DNA of 64,000 nt from Balaenoptera acutorostrata (GCF_949987535.1 NC_080078.1:24138942-24202941), one strand, 5' to 3'. Counted from the first letter of the stretch, positions 35,755 to 48,734 are shown. The notes: generated by a model not told the origin, from the sequence alone. Program-made: numbers and translations.

Positions 35755-35997
35755 AAAGTAGCAGAAGTATCAATAGTGGCCAGACTCAGTACAGATATTT
35801 TAAAAAATCAATAGAATTCATCTGGCAAAAACTTGTATAGAAGTTGTAACATTAAAAAACCAAAATGTCCCATTATAATAGTAACTTTAAAATTGGCTTA
35901 TGAATATACTTAGAGTTAAGGAACTTGTATAACAAGACCTAAGAATAATATTAACAAATGATACAGTAAAAGGACTTGTTTTTATATTTTTCTTTTC

Positions 35998-36725
35998 AAG
36001 CCTAGGCACCACATGCCAGGCACTAGCTAAGTCTCTTAATGCTTTTAATTCATTCAGTCCTCTCAATAATTCTCTGAGGGAAATATTAGCTCTATTTTAT
36101 AGTTGTGGAAACTGAGGCTCAGACAAGTTAATTAACTTGTCCAGATTGCAGAGCTAGGAAGTGGGTGGAGCTGGAATCCCAGGCTCTAGTCTCTCTCCCA
36201 GAAGGAGCATGCAGTTTCCATTATATGACATGGCCTCCAAAATCATCAGTGCTTTGGGAAACACTTCTCTAAAAACTTGAATAAATGGAGAAATGACTTT
36301 TGTTCCAGGACATTGCGAAGAAGTAGTTCTTTCCATAGTTAATTTGCACATTTATTGCAACACCAGTCAAATTCCCAGCAGGACTTATCTTGTAATTGGA
36401 CAGACTAGTTCCACAGCAAGAAAGAAAAACACACACTATTTGGACAGAAAAAAAAGAGATGAAGGGTGACTCCCACCCACTGGTAAAAAAAATTTTTTTT
36501 TAATATGGCAGTTAGGGTCTTGAGTACTGGAGTCAGATAGACCCGGGTTTGAATCCTAGCACTAATGCTTTAACTGTGTGAATTTGGGCAGACTAATCTG
36601 AGTCTCAGTTTTCTCATCTGTAAAATGGAGATGACAACGCCTGCTTTGCAGGATGGTGAGGATAAAATGAGTAAAGCACACCTGGCATGGTAATAATAAG
36701 CCCTCAACAAACGGCAGCTAGTAAT
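35998..36725. repeat. MIR copies in opposite orientations
   Basis: 35998-36200 is antisense: 'catgccaggcactagctaag', 'gttgtggaaactgaggctca', 'gtggagctggaatcccaggc'. 36510-36725 is sense: 'gacccgggtttgaatcctag', 'tctgagtctcagttttctca', 'aatggagatgacaacgcctg'. Confidence 0.85.
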
Positions 36726-36769
36726 GTTACCAGCCAGAGCCAGAACCAAACTCAAGTTTGGCTGCTCGT

Positions 36770-37430
36770 TGCTCAAAAGACAATGTTCGAGAGACAGGGT
36801 TGGTAGAACAAGAAAGATGCTTTATTCCAGAAGCCGGCAACCTGGGGAGATGATGGACTAGCATCCCCCAAACCATCTCCCAGTTGCTGGTTAGGAGACA
36901 AAGGTTTTAAAGGGGAGTTTCAGGGGTGCACAGGCAGGGGGGCTATGAGCAGAACAGCACAGCCAGCTCCAACAGTCAGCTTGAAACTGGTCATGCGGTG
37001 GTCGGATCAGCATCATCTTGATTGTTTTAAGCATAATCTTCAATTCCAGGGTCAGTTTGTTCTCACTTCCTTGAGGCCAGTTCTTGGCACTGAGCTAGCC
37101 ATAGATTCAGTACTGCTCAAGATGGAGCAGCTTATGTCATGGCTGCGGTCTGGTCATCGTGCAGTTAGCTTTTTCCCTCTGGTGGCAGTCATAATATCTG
37201 CAAAACAACTCAGGAATGTGCATAGGACACTGTGATCTATATCTTTCAGGAAGGAACTAAAGATTCTGTGACTCTATTGTCCTAATCATTAACTGTTTGA
37301 GCCTGCTTTTTTGTGACTCAGGGAAGGTCTGGGAGACTATAGCTTTTCTGCAAACAAGAGGCAGAGGACATGGAGGGGCTTTTGTACCTGGGAGGGCCCT
37401 GTAGGGTCCTGCTCAGTTTCAGTAATGGTG
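36770..37430. repeat. Probable LTR-type repeat, unnamed
   Basis: 'gaacaagaaagatgctttat' opens it, resembling the start of the element at 2.27 kb. It reads as an antisense LTR of an old endogenous retrovirus, with no gene content. It ends about 150 bp before exon 4. Family uncertain. Confidence 0.4.
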
Positions 37431-37529
37431 GTTAATAATAGTATATCAGATAAAAGTGAGGGCTTCTGCACTGTTAGATACGGAGGTATTAGAATGTTAC
37501 CCCAAGCTGGAGCTGGCTCAAATGCCTGA

Positions 37530-37721
<192 letters not shown>

Positions 37722-37817
37722 TGAGACCAGGGCTCTTGCAGGGGTGCTGGGGAGGTGCCAGGGATAGCCAGGAAACTGTGAATTATTCAACACCTTGGAG
37801 AGTGACCAGAGGTCACT

Positions 37818-37841
37818 GGGGGGTGGGGGGGGGTGTTAAGG
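37818..37841 (+). other. G-rich run
   Basis: Six G (37818-37823), T, nine G (37825-37833), then GGG again at 37839-37841. It could fold as a G-quadruplex in DNA or nascent RNA, 108 nt after the exon 4 donor. Confidence 0.7.
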
Positions 37842-38054
37842 GCGTGGCAGTTCCCTATGGTGGATGCATTTTAAACAATGTTTAATGGTGCGTTGTTGAC
37901 ATGCAAACGGTAATTTGGATGAAAAGACATTAGAGATAGAAGCATGAAAAAGAGAAAGAAACTTGTATAGAGACCAAAGAATGGTGCTTTTATGTCATCT
38001 CACCAATGCACCAGAGGCGGCTCATGCTTCTGGACATTAGAACGAAGGGATGCC

Positions 38055-38665
38055 TGGAGGAGCGCCCAGGGGTAGTAGTGAAAAGAGTACCCAGATGGGT
38101 ACAAGTACTGGCCCTGTTGCTTTCTAGTCCTGTGTCCTTGCAGGCAATTACTTATTCTCTCTGAGATTCCCTTTTCTCTTCTGTAAAATGGATTTAATAA
38201 TCGTTGCTACCCCCAGGGCTGTTCTGAGCATTGAAGGAGATATAGTTGATACAGCACAGTGGTAGGAGCATGGACTCTGGAGTTGAATGTCCTTGTCTGA
38301 ACCCCAGCTCAACCACTTATGAATTGTGTAGCCCAAAGTAAGTGCCTTAACCTCTTGGTGCCTCAGATTCTTCATCTGCAAAATGGGACTAATGACACAA
38401 CTCACGGGGTTGATGTGAAGGAAAAAGAAGATAAGAGACATAAAGTGACTGCAATGGTTTGCACGTGGTATCAGCAATCACCACCATCATCGTGAACAAC
38501 AACGTCACTGCTCACACCAATCTGAAGAAGTAAAAACTATTAATATTTCCATTTTGCAAATGAAGAAATCAAGACTCAGAGAAGTTACATGATTTATTCA
38601 AGTTTGTCCAGCAAGCAGATATGGAGCTGGGTTTCAAACCTATATCTACTCCAGATCCAAGTGCT
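38055..38665. repeat. Three MIR copies
   Basis: 38055-38250 sense ('gtaaaatggatttaataatc'). 38255-38480 sense ('gtaggagcatggactctgga', 'cttggtgcctcagattcttc'). 38535-38665 antisense ('atttccattttgcaaatgaa', 'tatggagctgggtttcaaac'). They fill about half of intron 4. Confidence 0.85.
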
Positions 38666-38816
38666 GAACTGCTGCCATTCCTACTTCGCTCCTTTTTCTT
38701 TTTCTGATTAGGGGAGGGAGGCGTGGAACAGCAACTTGCTATCCTGGGAGCCGGAGCTGGACCAAGCCTCTGGGTGAGGCCTGTCCTGCTCCTCCACAGT
38801 GGCAAGTCAACACTAG

Positions 38817-39068
<252 letters not shown>

Positions 39069-39165
39069 TCCAGTCTCGCCCTCTCGGAGCAAGCCCACCT
39101 CCAGCATCGACTTGTAGATGTACCTAATGTAAAGTCGACACTCAATAAATGTAAAACACACAGAG
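39069..39165 (+). terminator. CLEC19A: CLEC19A 3'UTR with AATAAA poly(A) signal
   Basis: A short 3'UTR. AATAAA at 39144-39149 lies 76 bp after the stop codon and is followed by an A-rich region, so the transcript probably ends near 39165. A longer form cannot be excluded. Confidence 0.7.
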
Positions 39166-39224
39166 GAGACAAATCTCCCAGACAGAGATTTTATATAAGC
39201 AAATCTTAAGATACAGAGTGATCA

Positions 39225-39480
39225 CTTGGTGACGAGTGACAGGAAAACCAACTCAGCTGGCTTGATAAATAAAGGATGGTGGATTTATTGGTCCAAGTAA
39301 TAAAAGTCCAGGGGTTGTTCTAGATTCAGAGTTGAATCTCACTGGCCTGGCTCAGGGCACATGCCCATTCCTGAAGCAATCTCTTTGGCATATGCTGGTC
39401 GGCTAGACCCTGCTTAGATGCACATGGCTGGGCAGGAGGGGTGGGGTCAACATCACCTGAACCACATGGGCCCAAGGAGG
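39225..39480. repeat. Unnamed old repeat ('ccaactcagctggctt' family)
   Basis: 'ggaaaaccaactcagctggc' and 'aataaaagtccaggggttgt'. Related text occurs near 10545-10690 and 44035-44430. I cannot name the family. Confidence 0.45.
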
Positions 39481-39499
39481 AAGGTGGTTCCCCAAGGAA

Positions 39500-39722
39500 A
39501 AGGAAAATATCACCAAACTCATACATTGCTGGTGGGAATGTAGAATGGTAAAGCCATTCCGGAAAACGGTTTGGCACTTGCTCAAAAAGTTAAACACAGA
39601 AATACCATATGGTCCCAGCAATTCCAATTCTGGGTATATACCCAAAAGAACTGAAAACAGGTATTCAAATATGAATGGTCATAGTAGCATTACTCATAAT
39701 GGCCCCCAAAGTGGAAACATCT
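39500..39722 (+). mobile_element. Old L1 ORF2 fragment
   Basis: 'attgctggtgggaatgtaga', 'cagcaattccaattctgggt' and 'atacccaaaagaactgaaaa' are the L1 ORF2 C-terminal region. 3'- and 5'-truncated. Confidence 0.85.
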
Positions 39723-39958
39723 TTGGGGGCACCACCCAGATGACCCCATCCCATTGTCAGGATCCCAACCAAGGCCTTGACGGTAGCATATCACGCTGCC
39801 TTGGTTGAGAGCTCAACTCCCTTTGAAGTTTGGACACTCTTGAGTCCCAGGCTTGATCTGCCTCCTGCCGCAAGAGATGAGAACTTCTTTGTCTGCAACC
39901 AAAGAGACTCTTTAGCTTTCACGCTTGGAGCAAGAACCTGTTACTTGTCTTCGGCTTA

Positions 39959-40318
39959 TTTTATTATTATTATTATTATTACTATATATATATATTTTTT
40001 TTTTTTTTTTTTTTTTGGGCTGCGTTGGGTCTTCGTTGCTGCATGCAGGCTTTCTCTAGTTGCAGTGAGCAGGGGCTACTCTTCGTTGCAGTGCACAGGC
40101 TTCTCATTGTGGTGGTTTCTCTTGTTGTGGAGCACGGGCTCTAGGCGCACAAGCTTCAGTAGTTGTGGCTCGCGGGCTCTAGAGCGCAGGCTCAGTAGTT
40201 GTGGCGCACGGACTTTAGTTGCTCCACGGCATGTGGGATGTTCCTGGACCAGGGATTGAACCCGTGTCCCCTGCATTAGCAGGCGGATCCTTAACCACTG
40301 CGCCAGCAGGGAAGCCCC
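39959..40318 (-). mobile_element. CHR-type SINE with long T/AT tail
   Basis: Minus-strand copy ending in 'gcgccagcagggaagcccc' at the right. The left tail is (att)n at 39961-39980, then (ta)n, then about 22 T. A short, imperfect target duplication around 'tcggct' is seen at 39951 and 40319. Confidence 0.9.
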
Positions 40319-40619
40319 TCGGCTGTTTATTGTCTTTCTGTAGAACATCAAAGTCTTAGCAGTAGCCACGATCTAGTTATGCTCATAGGTACTCTTTGTT
40401 CGTCAGCTGCCTGATACCTCGCTCCTACTAGTGCATCCCCTCCCCGTTCACCCTCCCAGTTCACTCCATGGAAGTCTGAACAGTCGAACACCACCTCGTG
40501 CCAGGGGCTGTCTGTTCCACACACCACCACTGATCGCCAGCTTGGAGGTAAGCGATCCAGCTTCTAAGCCCCATCTTGTCACTTGCTTCCTCGACTGCTC
40601 CCGACTGGGTTCTCTGGAA

Positions 40620-40860
40620 GTAGTTGCTGAGACAGGGTTTGAAGTAGAAGATGTTTATTAGGGATAAGTACCTGTGAATGGAAGGCAGAGGAAGAAGCGG
40701 AATTGAGATGCAGCCTGACAAATCATCGGCCCACCTGGCAGGGAGATCTGGGGCAAACAGAGGCGATCAGAGTGGACCACATAGTACTGAAATGGCCAGG
40801 CCTTTAGCTGCATACTCCACTCAATCACTGATGTGGGCTCCCCTTAAAGGGAGTTGATTT
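40620..40860. repeat. Unnamed old repeat
   Basis: 'agaagatgtttattagggat' and 'ggaaggcagaggaagaagcg' resemble the text near 11560. Its right edge is the target site of the next SINE. Confidence 0.35.
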
Positions 40861-41242
40861 TTCTTTCTCTTTTTCTTTTTTTGGCTATGTTGAGTCTTCA
40901 TTGCTGCATGGGCTTTCTCTAGTTGTGGCGAGCAGGGTCTATTTCTTGCCGTGCACCGGCTTCTCACTGCAGTGGCTTCTCTTGTTGCAGAGCACGGGCT
41001 CTAGGCGTGCGGGCTCAGTAGTTGCGACACTCGGGCCCTAGAGCATGCGGGCTTCAGTAGTTGTGGCTCATGGGCTCAGTAGTTGAGCTGGCTTCAGTAG
41101 TTGCAGCATGCAGGCTCAGTAGTTGTGGCTCGCGGGCTTAGTTGCTTTGCAGCATGTGGGAATCTTCCCGGACCAGCGCTCGAACCCATGTCCCCTGCAT
41201 TGGCAGGCAGGTTCTTAACCACTGCGCCACCAGGGAAGTCCC
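40861..41242 (-). mobile_element. CHR-type tRNA-derived SINE, long form
   Basis: The body has many 'cagtagttg' units. Head 'ccaccagggaagtccc' is at the right. A 14-bp imperfect duplication flanks it: 'aagggagttgattt' at 40847-40860 and 'aaggagttgacttt' at 41243-41256. Confidence 0.92.
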
Positions 41243-41396
41243 AAGGAGTTGACTTTGATTAAGGCAGCTCTCTGCAGCTGAGGCTGACCCTGTAGGAGCT
41301 GACAGCTGGAAGCCCCTCTGCCCCCTTCCTTGAAGGTGGGGATCTGGGTGGTACATCTCAGTGTTACCACATCTGGAATCAGAAAGACATGGGGTT

Positions 41397-41742
41397 CAGG
41401 CTTCCCTGATGGTTCAGTGGTTAAGAATCCGCCTGCCAATGCAGGGACACGGGTTAGAGCCCTGGTGCAGGAAGATCCCACATGCCACGGAGCAACTAAG
41501 CCCATGTGCCACAACTACTGAGCCTGTGCTCTAGAGCCTGCGAGCCACAACTACTGAGCCCATGTGCCACAACTACTGAAGCCCGCGTGCCTAGAGACCA
41601 TGCTCCATAACAAAGAGAAGCCATCTCAATGAGAAGCCCGTGCACCGCAATGAAGAGTAGCCCCCACTTGTCGCAACTTGAGAAAGCCCGCATATAGCAA
41701 TGAAGACCCAACACAGCCAAAAATAAAAATAAAAATAAAAAA
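41397..41742 (+). mobile_element. CHR-type SINE (first insertion in the MIR)
   Basis: Head 'ggcttccctgatggttcagt' and tail 'ccaaaaataaaaataaaaa'. It is flanked by 'agacatggggttca' on the left and 'agacatgggttca' on the right, a target duplication with one length change. Confidence 0.93.
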
Positions 41743-41754
41743 GACATGGGTTCA

Positions 41755-42740
41755 CAATTAAAAAATGGGCAGAAGACCTAAATAGACATTTCTCCAAAGA
41801 AGACATACAGATGGCCAAGACGCACATGAAAAGATGCTCAACAGTCCTAATTATCAGAGAAATGCAATCAAAATCACAATGAGGTACCGATCAGAATGGC
41901 CATCATTAAAAAGTCTACAAATAATAAATGCTGGAAAGGGTGTGGAGAAAAGGGAACCCTCCTGCACTGTTGGTGGGAATGTAAATTGGTGCAGCCATTA
42001 TGGAAAACAGTATGGAGGTTCCTTAAAAAACTAAAAATAGAGCTGCCATATGATCCAGCAATCCCACTCCTGGGCATATATCTGGACAAACTATAATTCA
42101 AAAAGATACATGCACCCCAATGTTCATAGCAGCATAATTTACAATAGTCAACACATGGAAACAACCTAAATGTCCATGGATAGATGAATGGATAAGAAGA
42201 TGTGCTATATATATATATATGCCATATATACCTATATATATATATATGTACATATATACATACACAATGGAATACTACTCAGCCATAAAAGACAATGAAA
42301 TAATGTCATTTGCAGCAACATGGATGGACCTAGAGATTATCACACTAAGTGAAGTAAGTCAGAAAGAGAAAGATAAATATCATATGATATCACTTATATG
42401 TGGAATCTAAACTATTATACAAATGAACTTATTTACAAAACAGAAACAGACTCATAGACATAGAAGAAACAGACTTATGGCTACCAAAGGGGAAAGGTCT
42501 GGGGAAGGATAAATTAGGAGTTTGGGATTAGCAGATACAAACTACTATGTATAAAATAGATAAACAACAAGGTCCTACTGTATAGCACAGGGAACTATAT
42601 TCAATATCCTGTAATAAACCACAATGGAAAGGAATATGAAAAAGAATATATATATTCATATATATATCTGAATCACTTTGCTGTACACCAGAAACTAACA
42701 CAACATTGTAAATCAACTACACTTCATTAAAAAACTTTTT
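41755..42740 (+). mobile_element. L1 3' fragment (ORF2 end and 3'UTR)
   Basis: 5'-truncated within the ORF2 C-terminus: 'aaaaaatgggcagaagacct' onward, and 'gaatactactcagccataaa' near 42269. It includes an AT-rich microsatellite at 42203-42262 and the 3'UTR 'atgtataaaatagataaaca'. ORF2 is interrupted by indels. An A-rich tail ends at about 42735. Confidence 0.92.
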
Positions 42741-42756
42741 TCAGAAAGACATTGGG

Positions 42757-43116
42757 GGGACTTCCCTGGTGGTCCATTGGTAAAGAATCCGCCTTACAAT
42801 GCAGGGGACGCAGGTTCGATCCCAGGTCAGGGAACTAAGATCCCACATGCCATGGGGCAACTAAGCCCACGCACCACAACTACTGAGCTCGCACGCCTCA
42901 ACTAGAGAGCCTGCGTGCTGCAAACTACAGAGCCCACACGCTCTAGAGCCTGCGCACCACAACTAGAGAAGAGAAAAACCCGCAGGCCACAACTAGAGAG
43001 CAGGCCACGCGCCACAACGAAAGATCCCACATGCCTCAACGAAGATCCTGGGTGCACAACTAAGACCTGACACAGCCAAAAATAAATAAATTAAATAAAT
43101 AAATCTTAAAAAAAAA
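42757..43116 (+). mobile_element. CHR-type SINE (last insertion in the cluster)
   Basis: Head 'gggacttccctggtggtcca', B-box 'ggttcgatccc' and A-tail 'aaatcttaaaaaaaaaa'. Flanked by 'agaaagacattgg' and 'aaaaagacattgg'. Confidence 0.93.
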
Positions 43117-44034
43117 AGACATTGGTTCACATCTCACCATTGCCACTTACCATGTGATCTCATGGAAGTGGTTTAACCTCTCTGAGTTTCAGTTTTCTCC
43201 TTTGTAAAATGGAGACACAATCCCTTCCAGCTCTAACTGATTTATCAGGCAGCTTTGGGAAATGAAGAGCTCTGCATAGGTGACGTTTCCAGAAAACTAA
43301 AACTCATTCCTCAAGCATCACAACTATCTCTACTTTTTCCACTTTGGATAGAAATCTTTCTAAACCATGTTATACATTTTCCTGCTTCCTTAAACAGAAG
43401 ATACTCAAGGGGATTAGTCTTTTCTTGATGACTCAGGGTCATGTGGGCTGCATCAACTTCAGGTATTTTTGTCTCCTGTTATCATATCTGGGTGTCACTG
43501 TGCCAGTCTCTGACAGCCCACAGAATCCCCCATCTTTTCTAGGTTGTTGCTGCTGAGATGCTGTGGGTTGGGAAGCCAGGCAACCAAGCCTTAGAATAAT
43601 TTGAGGGAGGAGAGAGAGAGAGAGAGAACTTGCCTTAGACTGCAGGACAGTCTAGGACGCCTCCGCGTTCTCTCCTTCACTGGGAGTCAGACTTGCATCC
43701 AAGTCTGATGACTTTACCAGCCTTCCCTGGCTCCCTTCCTGTTTTCTTTCACACAGGCATTTCCTCTAATAAAATCTTTGCATATACTTAATTTATCTTG
43801 GCACCTGCTTCTCAAAGGACCCAGATTAATACATACAGTATATTCAGATGGCCCTCCCAAAAGTCTGCCCTAATTTACACTCCACCTGCAGTGTACGAGA
43901 GCCCCTCTTCACCTGCGCTTTTGCCAACACATTGGTCCCACCTTCAAATTGAACCTCCAATGAGCAGGTGGACACTCCTTCCACTCCCTTGGCAGCCCTC
44001 AGGGGCATTCTTTCGGCAAATGCATCATTGAGAC

Positions 44035-44430
44035 TGATTTAATTGCTGGTGACAGAAAATCCAACCCAACTGCCTTAAACACAAAAGGGCTTTTATTTAC
44101 TTATAGACTTGAAAAGTCCAGAGGTATCTACCTTCAGGCTCAGCTTGATCCAGGAGTTTAAGTGATATCACCAAAGGCATTTGTGTCCATGCTCTGCCTC
44201 CATGCTGTTGGCTTGATGCTGAAGCTCCAGTCTCTCCCCTTAGGGAAGCAAAAATGGCCAGTGTAATTCTAAATCTTACACCCTTCAAGAGAATGAGGGG
44301 CCTTTCTTTCCCAGAAGCCCTTGCAGTCACCTCCTCTTGTCTCACTGGCTGTACCAGGTTACTTGGCCAACTTTTAACCAATCACTCTGGCCAGAAGACG
44401 AGCCTGATTGCTTTAGCCAATCAGCCTCCG
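44035..44430. repeat. Unnamed old repeat
   Basis: 'gacagaaaatccaacccaac' and 'ttgaaaagtccagaggtatc' match the pattern seen at 39225. No coding capacity. Confidence 0.45.
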
Positions 44431-45164
44431 TGCAATCAAAGCTGAGAGCTGGGGAGCGACGGCTTCCCAAAAGGAATTGGAGGTGCTATTTTATCAAAAG
44501 AGAGCTAATGTTGAAAGCCATGTTGAAAACAAAACAAAATATCTCTATTACAAGAAGGCAATGAGGAGGCAACTTTAAATTTCAAACTGGGGCGGGGGGG
44601 AGGGTTGAAAACATGGAAGACTAACTGCAGCCTCAGGAGAATCTTCTTAGAGAAGGGCAGGACCGCATCTTGCCCCCATCAAGAGTCCTTGGAAGGAATA
44701 TTTTTCTCCTGTTCTCAGTTTATAAGTAGGGTCTTCTCTGTAGAGCTGCAAAAGAGAATCAGGAGATGTATCAGCTGTCAAAATAAACACATGAGGCATA
44801 GTTAAGTGGTTTGCCCAATTTGAGAGATAATCATAATAATAATAAAAATTAAAAAAAAAAAACCAGAGAAGTCAGCCTGCTGTTATTTGGAAACAAGTTT
44901 CAGAGCCAACAGCCCAGCATCCATCTTTTTAAGGAGGCTCCGACCAGCTGGGGAGTTCTCTTAAGGAAGCCGTATCTTCCCTACTCTGATCCTCGTAAAT
45001 ATGCCATGTGAACAGAAGATTCCAGGGCTTTCCTTTGCAAGCCAGGCTTAGGCACACAGCACTTCCTCCTAACAGCTCCTGAGTGTCAGGGACCTTAGCC
45101 ACGGAAGCTCATTTATTTCTTTCAACAACCTCCCCGCAGGGGCTCTCCCTGTTGCGGAAAGGTG

Positions 45165-45375
45165 AGGAGGGTGGGCTCAGAGTCCAATTCCTGGACTTGC
45201 AGGGTCCGAATCCCACTTGCAAGGTATAACCTTGGGAAGCTCCTCTCCCTCTCCAAGCTCCCATTTGAGAAGGCTAATGGGAATGCCAATACTCCCTGTA
45301 AGAGACTTCGCGAAAAGGGTTTACGCATAGTAGACACTCAAAAAATGTCCACTCTCATTATTATGGTGATTGATT
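45165..45375 (+). repeat. MIR
   Basis: 'cagagtccaattcctggact', 'ctctccaagctcccatttga' and 'catagtagacactcaaaaaa'. Diverged. Confidence 0.7.
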
Positions 45376-46499
45376 GGGGTGTCCTGGTTAGAACCGGGAG
45401 AGAACATTTAGCATTCAAACTGTGTGACTCTGCCCGAGTCACCTGAGTACTTGACAATGTCTTTGTGGCCACAGCTCCTTCCTTCTGTAATACTCCGAGA
45501 TCTCTAGGGGATGTTCATTACAGTTTATTATCTTTCCGAAGAAAGAAGTGCATCAACCCAGGTGAGCAGCCCTGGAGTCCAGATCCTTTTGGCTCCTGTT
45601 GATATCACTGCTGCAACACAGGGGGTCCTGAGCTGTCCTCCTTCCCCACTGCCGGACCACCTGTGGGGAGCCAGGCACACAGCTCTGCTGACACCTGGCG
45701 TCTAGGCCGCTGTCTGCTCACCTTGGACAGCTCGCCCCGCCCCCTACCCCCGTGCGGGCACTTTCTGCAACCAGTGAGGCCTGAGCACTTTGCCCACGTG
45801 GGTCCTGTTCAGTCGGGCTCTCTTCTCCCTGGCCCTCAGCTACAAGTGGGACGGACTCAGCTCCACGTTTCAACGTGGGTGGGACACACGCTGGGGTGGT
45901 TTGGTCCTGAGGGGTTCCTCGGTGTCGGCCACCCCCTGTGCCTGGAACGCCTCCTCGCCTCTCTCTCAATTTGCAGACCCCCAAGAGCCGAATTACCCTC
46001 TCACTCTTTCACTCTTAAGACTCACTCTCATAGACTTCCATAAGCTAGGATGGGTCGCTTGGGAAACTTTTTTTTCTATACAGTGGGAGCCTGAAGACCC
46101 AAATTAGAATGGCCATATAGCCTAGTATGTAAGGAAGCATTCAGTTTCATAGTGGGAGGAGAGGTTTTTCTCTCTCTCCTATTGGATGGGACTAAGGAAG
46201 CACATAGAGACCAGTTATGAGATACATTCCAAGATGCTTAACAATAATAGTAATTAAGCTGGAAGGTCTGTCTGTGATTTACTAATTTTTTTAAGACTGA
46301 GTTCAGTTTTACCCCAATAATAGCAACAGTTACATTCCAACATGCATTCCCAAGAGGGAAGAGAAGGGACAGGGTGAGGGCAGAGGGTCCCAGGCTATTA
46401 TGTCTAACTCTGCATCTCTAGAGAATGTGTTATGAATGTGAACATCTTCCATTATCGATGGCATAGGGGGATGGGGGATAAACAAGTTTGAGAACCATT

Positions 46500-46930
46500 G
46501 CCCTAAAATAAACGATCAGTTAAATAAAGTATGACACTTGTTCAGTGGAATGCTATGCAGCCTTTACGTACAGATACAAAACATGTCTAAGGCGTATTGT
46601 TGAGTGATAAAAGCAAGTTGCAGGAAAAGGCATAAAATATTGTATAATCTATACATCCAAATTCTCCCTCACAGAATTATACTTCACATTTCTGCAGACA
46701 CATATATCAGCAAATATGAAATAAAAAGTCTGAAAAGATACACAAAACTGACAAAAGTGAGGACTTCAGAGATGGGAGTGATGGTCCCAAGGGAGAACTT
46801 TAGTTTTATCCATAATGTTTTATTCTTTATAATGACCATATATTCATGTATCACTTGTGTAGTTTAAAATATGTAGCTACTAAAAAAAAATTAAAAAAAA
46901 ATATGTAGCTACTTTTAAAATATAATAAAT
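46500..46930 (+). mobile_element. Old L1 3' fragment
   Basis: 'agtggaatgctatgcagcct', 'tgagtgataaaagcaagttg' and 'gtggatt'-type 3'UTR text ending in A-rich repeats at 46880-46905, where a short duplication of 'aaaatatgtagctac' is also present. Confidence 0.7.
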
Positions 46931-47986
46931 TTCAGCCCATTCTCTCTGTAACCTCTGGGACTAGGTCGGACTTGGTTGAGGACCCAGTACCAGCTGCAGT
47001 GATTGGGACAAACACTGATATGTTTAATATATTTATTGCCAAAATGCTTTCAAGAAGGTAATACCAATTTCCACCCTCATCAGTGGAAAGATGACAAAAA
47101 TAATAACATTCATTGCTGGTACTGGTTTCAATCAATATTTCTTTGACAACCGCTGAGGAGGAACATTTTTTAAAAGTGTTCTCGGCCATCTTGAATAGGG
47201 GCAAAGGGTGCCTTTTTTCCACCCCCTCCTCTCTGGGAAATGCCCACCTCCCACAGCCCAGGGACCATTTCATTAACACCTGCCCCCACAGAACCAAAGA
47301 ACAACCAAGCACCCAGTGAACTTACCCTCTGCAGGAACCTATACTTTTCCCCACACCCACTGGAGTCATTGCTATTTCTCTTACAATAGAAAGACTCCAA
47401 CAGTAACATTGCCTTGTCAGAGCCAAGTCTTCTAGGGAGCACTGGTCCATATTAATGATACCATATATCCGCAGGGGCGAGTCCCCAGCGGCACTGAAAG
47501 CTTGGATGCAGGAGAGAGATGGGGAGGAGCCCTGCAGGAGCCCTCAGAGGCTCCAGGTGCCCTGCTCTCCTCCACGTGGGCCCTGGCAGCTTGACGTTTG
47601 CTGGTACCCAAGCCCTGCTGTGCATCAACACGACCAGTGTCATTAACTCATTACCTTTCATCCATGCAGCCCGCCCATGCCATTGGCCTTGTGAAGGAGA
47701 ATGTTGTTTCCAAAAGAGCCTCATAATAATAGGGTTGGGAAAATCGTAGGCATCAGGATTTCTCTTAGGAACAGACCTGTGTTTATTTAGGACAACATCT
47801 TGATAAAACACTTGGTGGAGGGGAGAGGAGCCAAGGCAACAAAAGAGATGCCCAAACTACTCCACATTCCAAATGAATTGGAAATGTAAGGTGAGCATCT
47901 GTCAAAGATGTATTTAATTCATTAATGAAGGAATCAGCAGGATGGCAAAAGGGGTTCCAAGAGGATAAAATAAGCAAACGCGCGTG

Positions 47987-47988
47987 CG

Positions 47989-48018
<30 letters not shown>
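47987..48018. repeat. (CA)n microsatellite
   Basis: A CA run of about 12-15 units, flanked by related gcgc/acac interruptions. Confidence 0.92.
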
Positions 48019-48022
<4 letters not shown>

Positions 48023-48112
48023 TACATTTAGTGCAAAAAGAGAATGCTGAAATCAATTTCCAAGTTAAATATGAAAGTAGTTAATAACCTACAGTGCAAT
48101 AAAATCTTTAGG

Positions 48113-48443
48113 CCAAGAATCAGCAAACTATAACCTGCTAATCAAATCCAACCGACCACCTGTTTTTGTAGGCCCACTAGCTAAGAATGTATTTTACATT
48201 TTCAAATAGTTGGAAAAAGAGCAATAGTTTTTTAACACTAAAAAATTTTCATGAAAATAACATGAAATTCAAATTTCAATGTCTGTAAATAATGTTTTAT
48301 TGGGACTCAGCCAAGCTTGTTCATAGCAGTCAGTGGCTTTCACACAACGAGGGCAGAGTTCAGTAGTTGCGACAGAGACGGGTATAGCCCACAAAGCCTA
48401 GAATGTTATCATCTGACCCTTTACAGGAAAAGCTTGCTGATAG
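48113..48443. mobile_element. hAT-type MITE, longer variant
   Basis: 'aagaatcagcaaactataac' on the left and 'aggaaaagcttgctgat' on the right are decayed inverted ends. The inside has 'ctgtaaataatgttttattg' and 'gttgcgacagagacgggtat'. Same family as 6601 and 14099, with an extra AT-rich middle. Confidence 0.8.
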
Positions 48444-48734
48444 GATAATAACATGTCAATACTTGGAGATTATCTTCTCTGCCAGACAAAGATCATTTGC
48501 ACCTCCACAGGACAAACTTATTTGCACCTTAATCAATTTTCTACAAGTTAACATCTAACTTTATAGAATCTGGGCCTAATCAATAACAAAGTCAAACAAA
48601 GTTACATCCCCTAGAGAGTCAGATAACCTTTAATCAGACTGTTTTAATTTGATTCTGAAAGGTTATACAATCATCTTTTTACTTTATTTCAAACTTTTGG
48701 GTATTTGTTCTTAATACTTAAAAACAAAGATCCT

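Larger units (their letters stand above)
41330..43300 (+). repeat. MIR split by two SINEs and one L1 fragment
   Basis: The MIR left part, 'tctggaatcagaaagacatg', is at about 41370-41392. The MIR right part, 'cattggttcacatctcacca' then 'ttgccacttaccatgtgatc', is at 43120-43163, and its 3' half ('gtaaaatggagacacaatcc') runs to about 43300. Everything between is inserted DNA. Confidence 0.85.
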
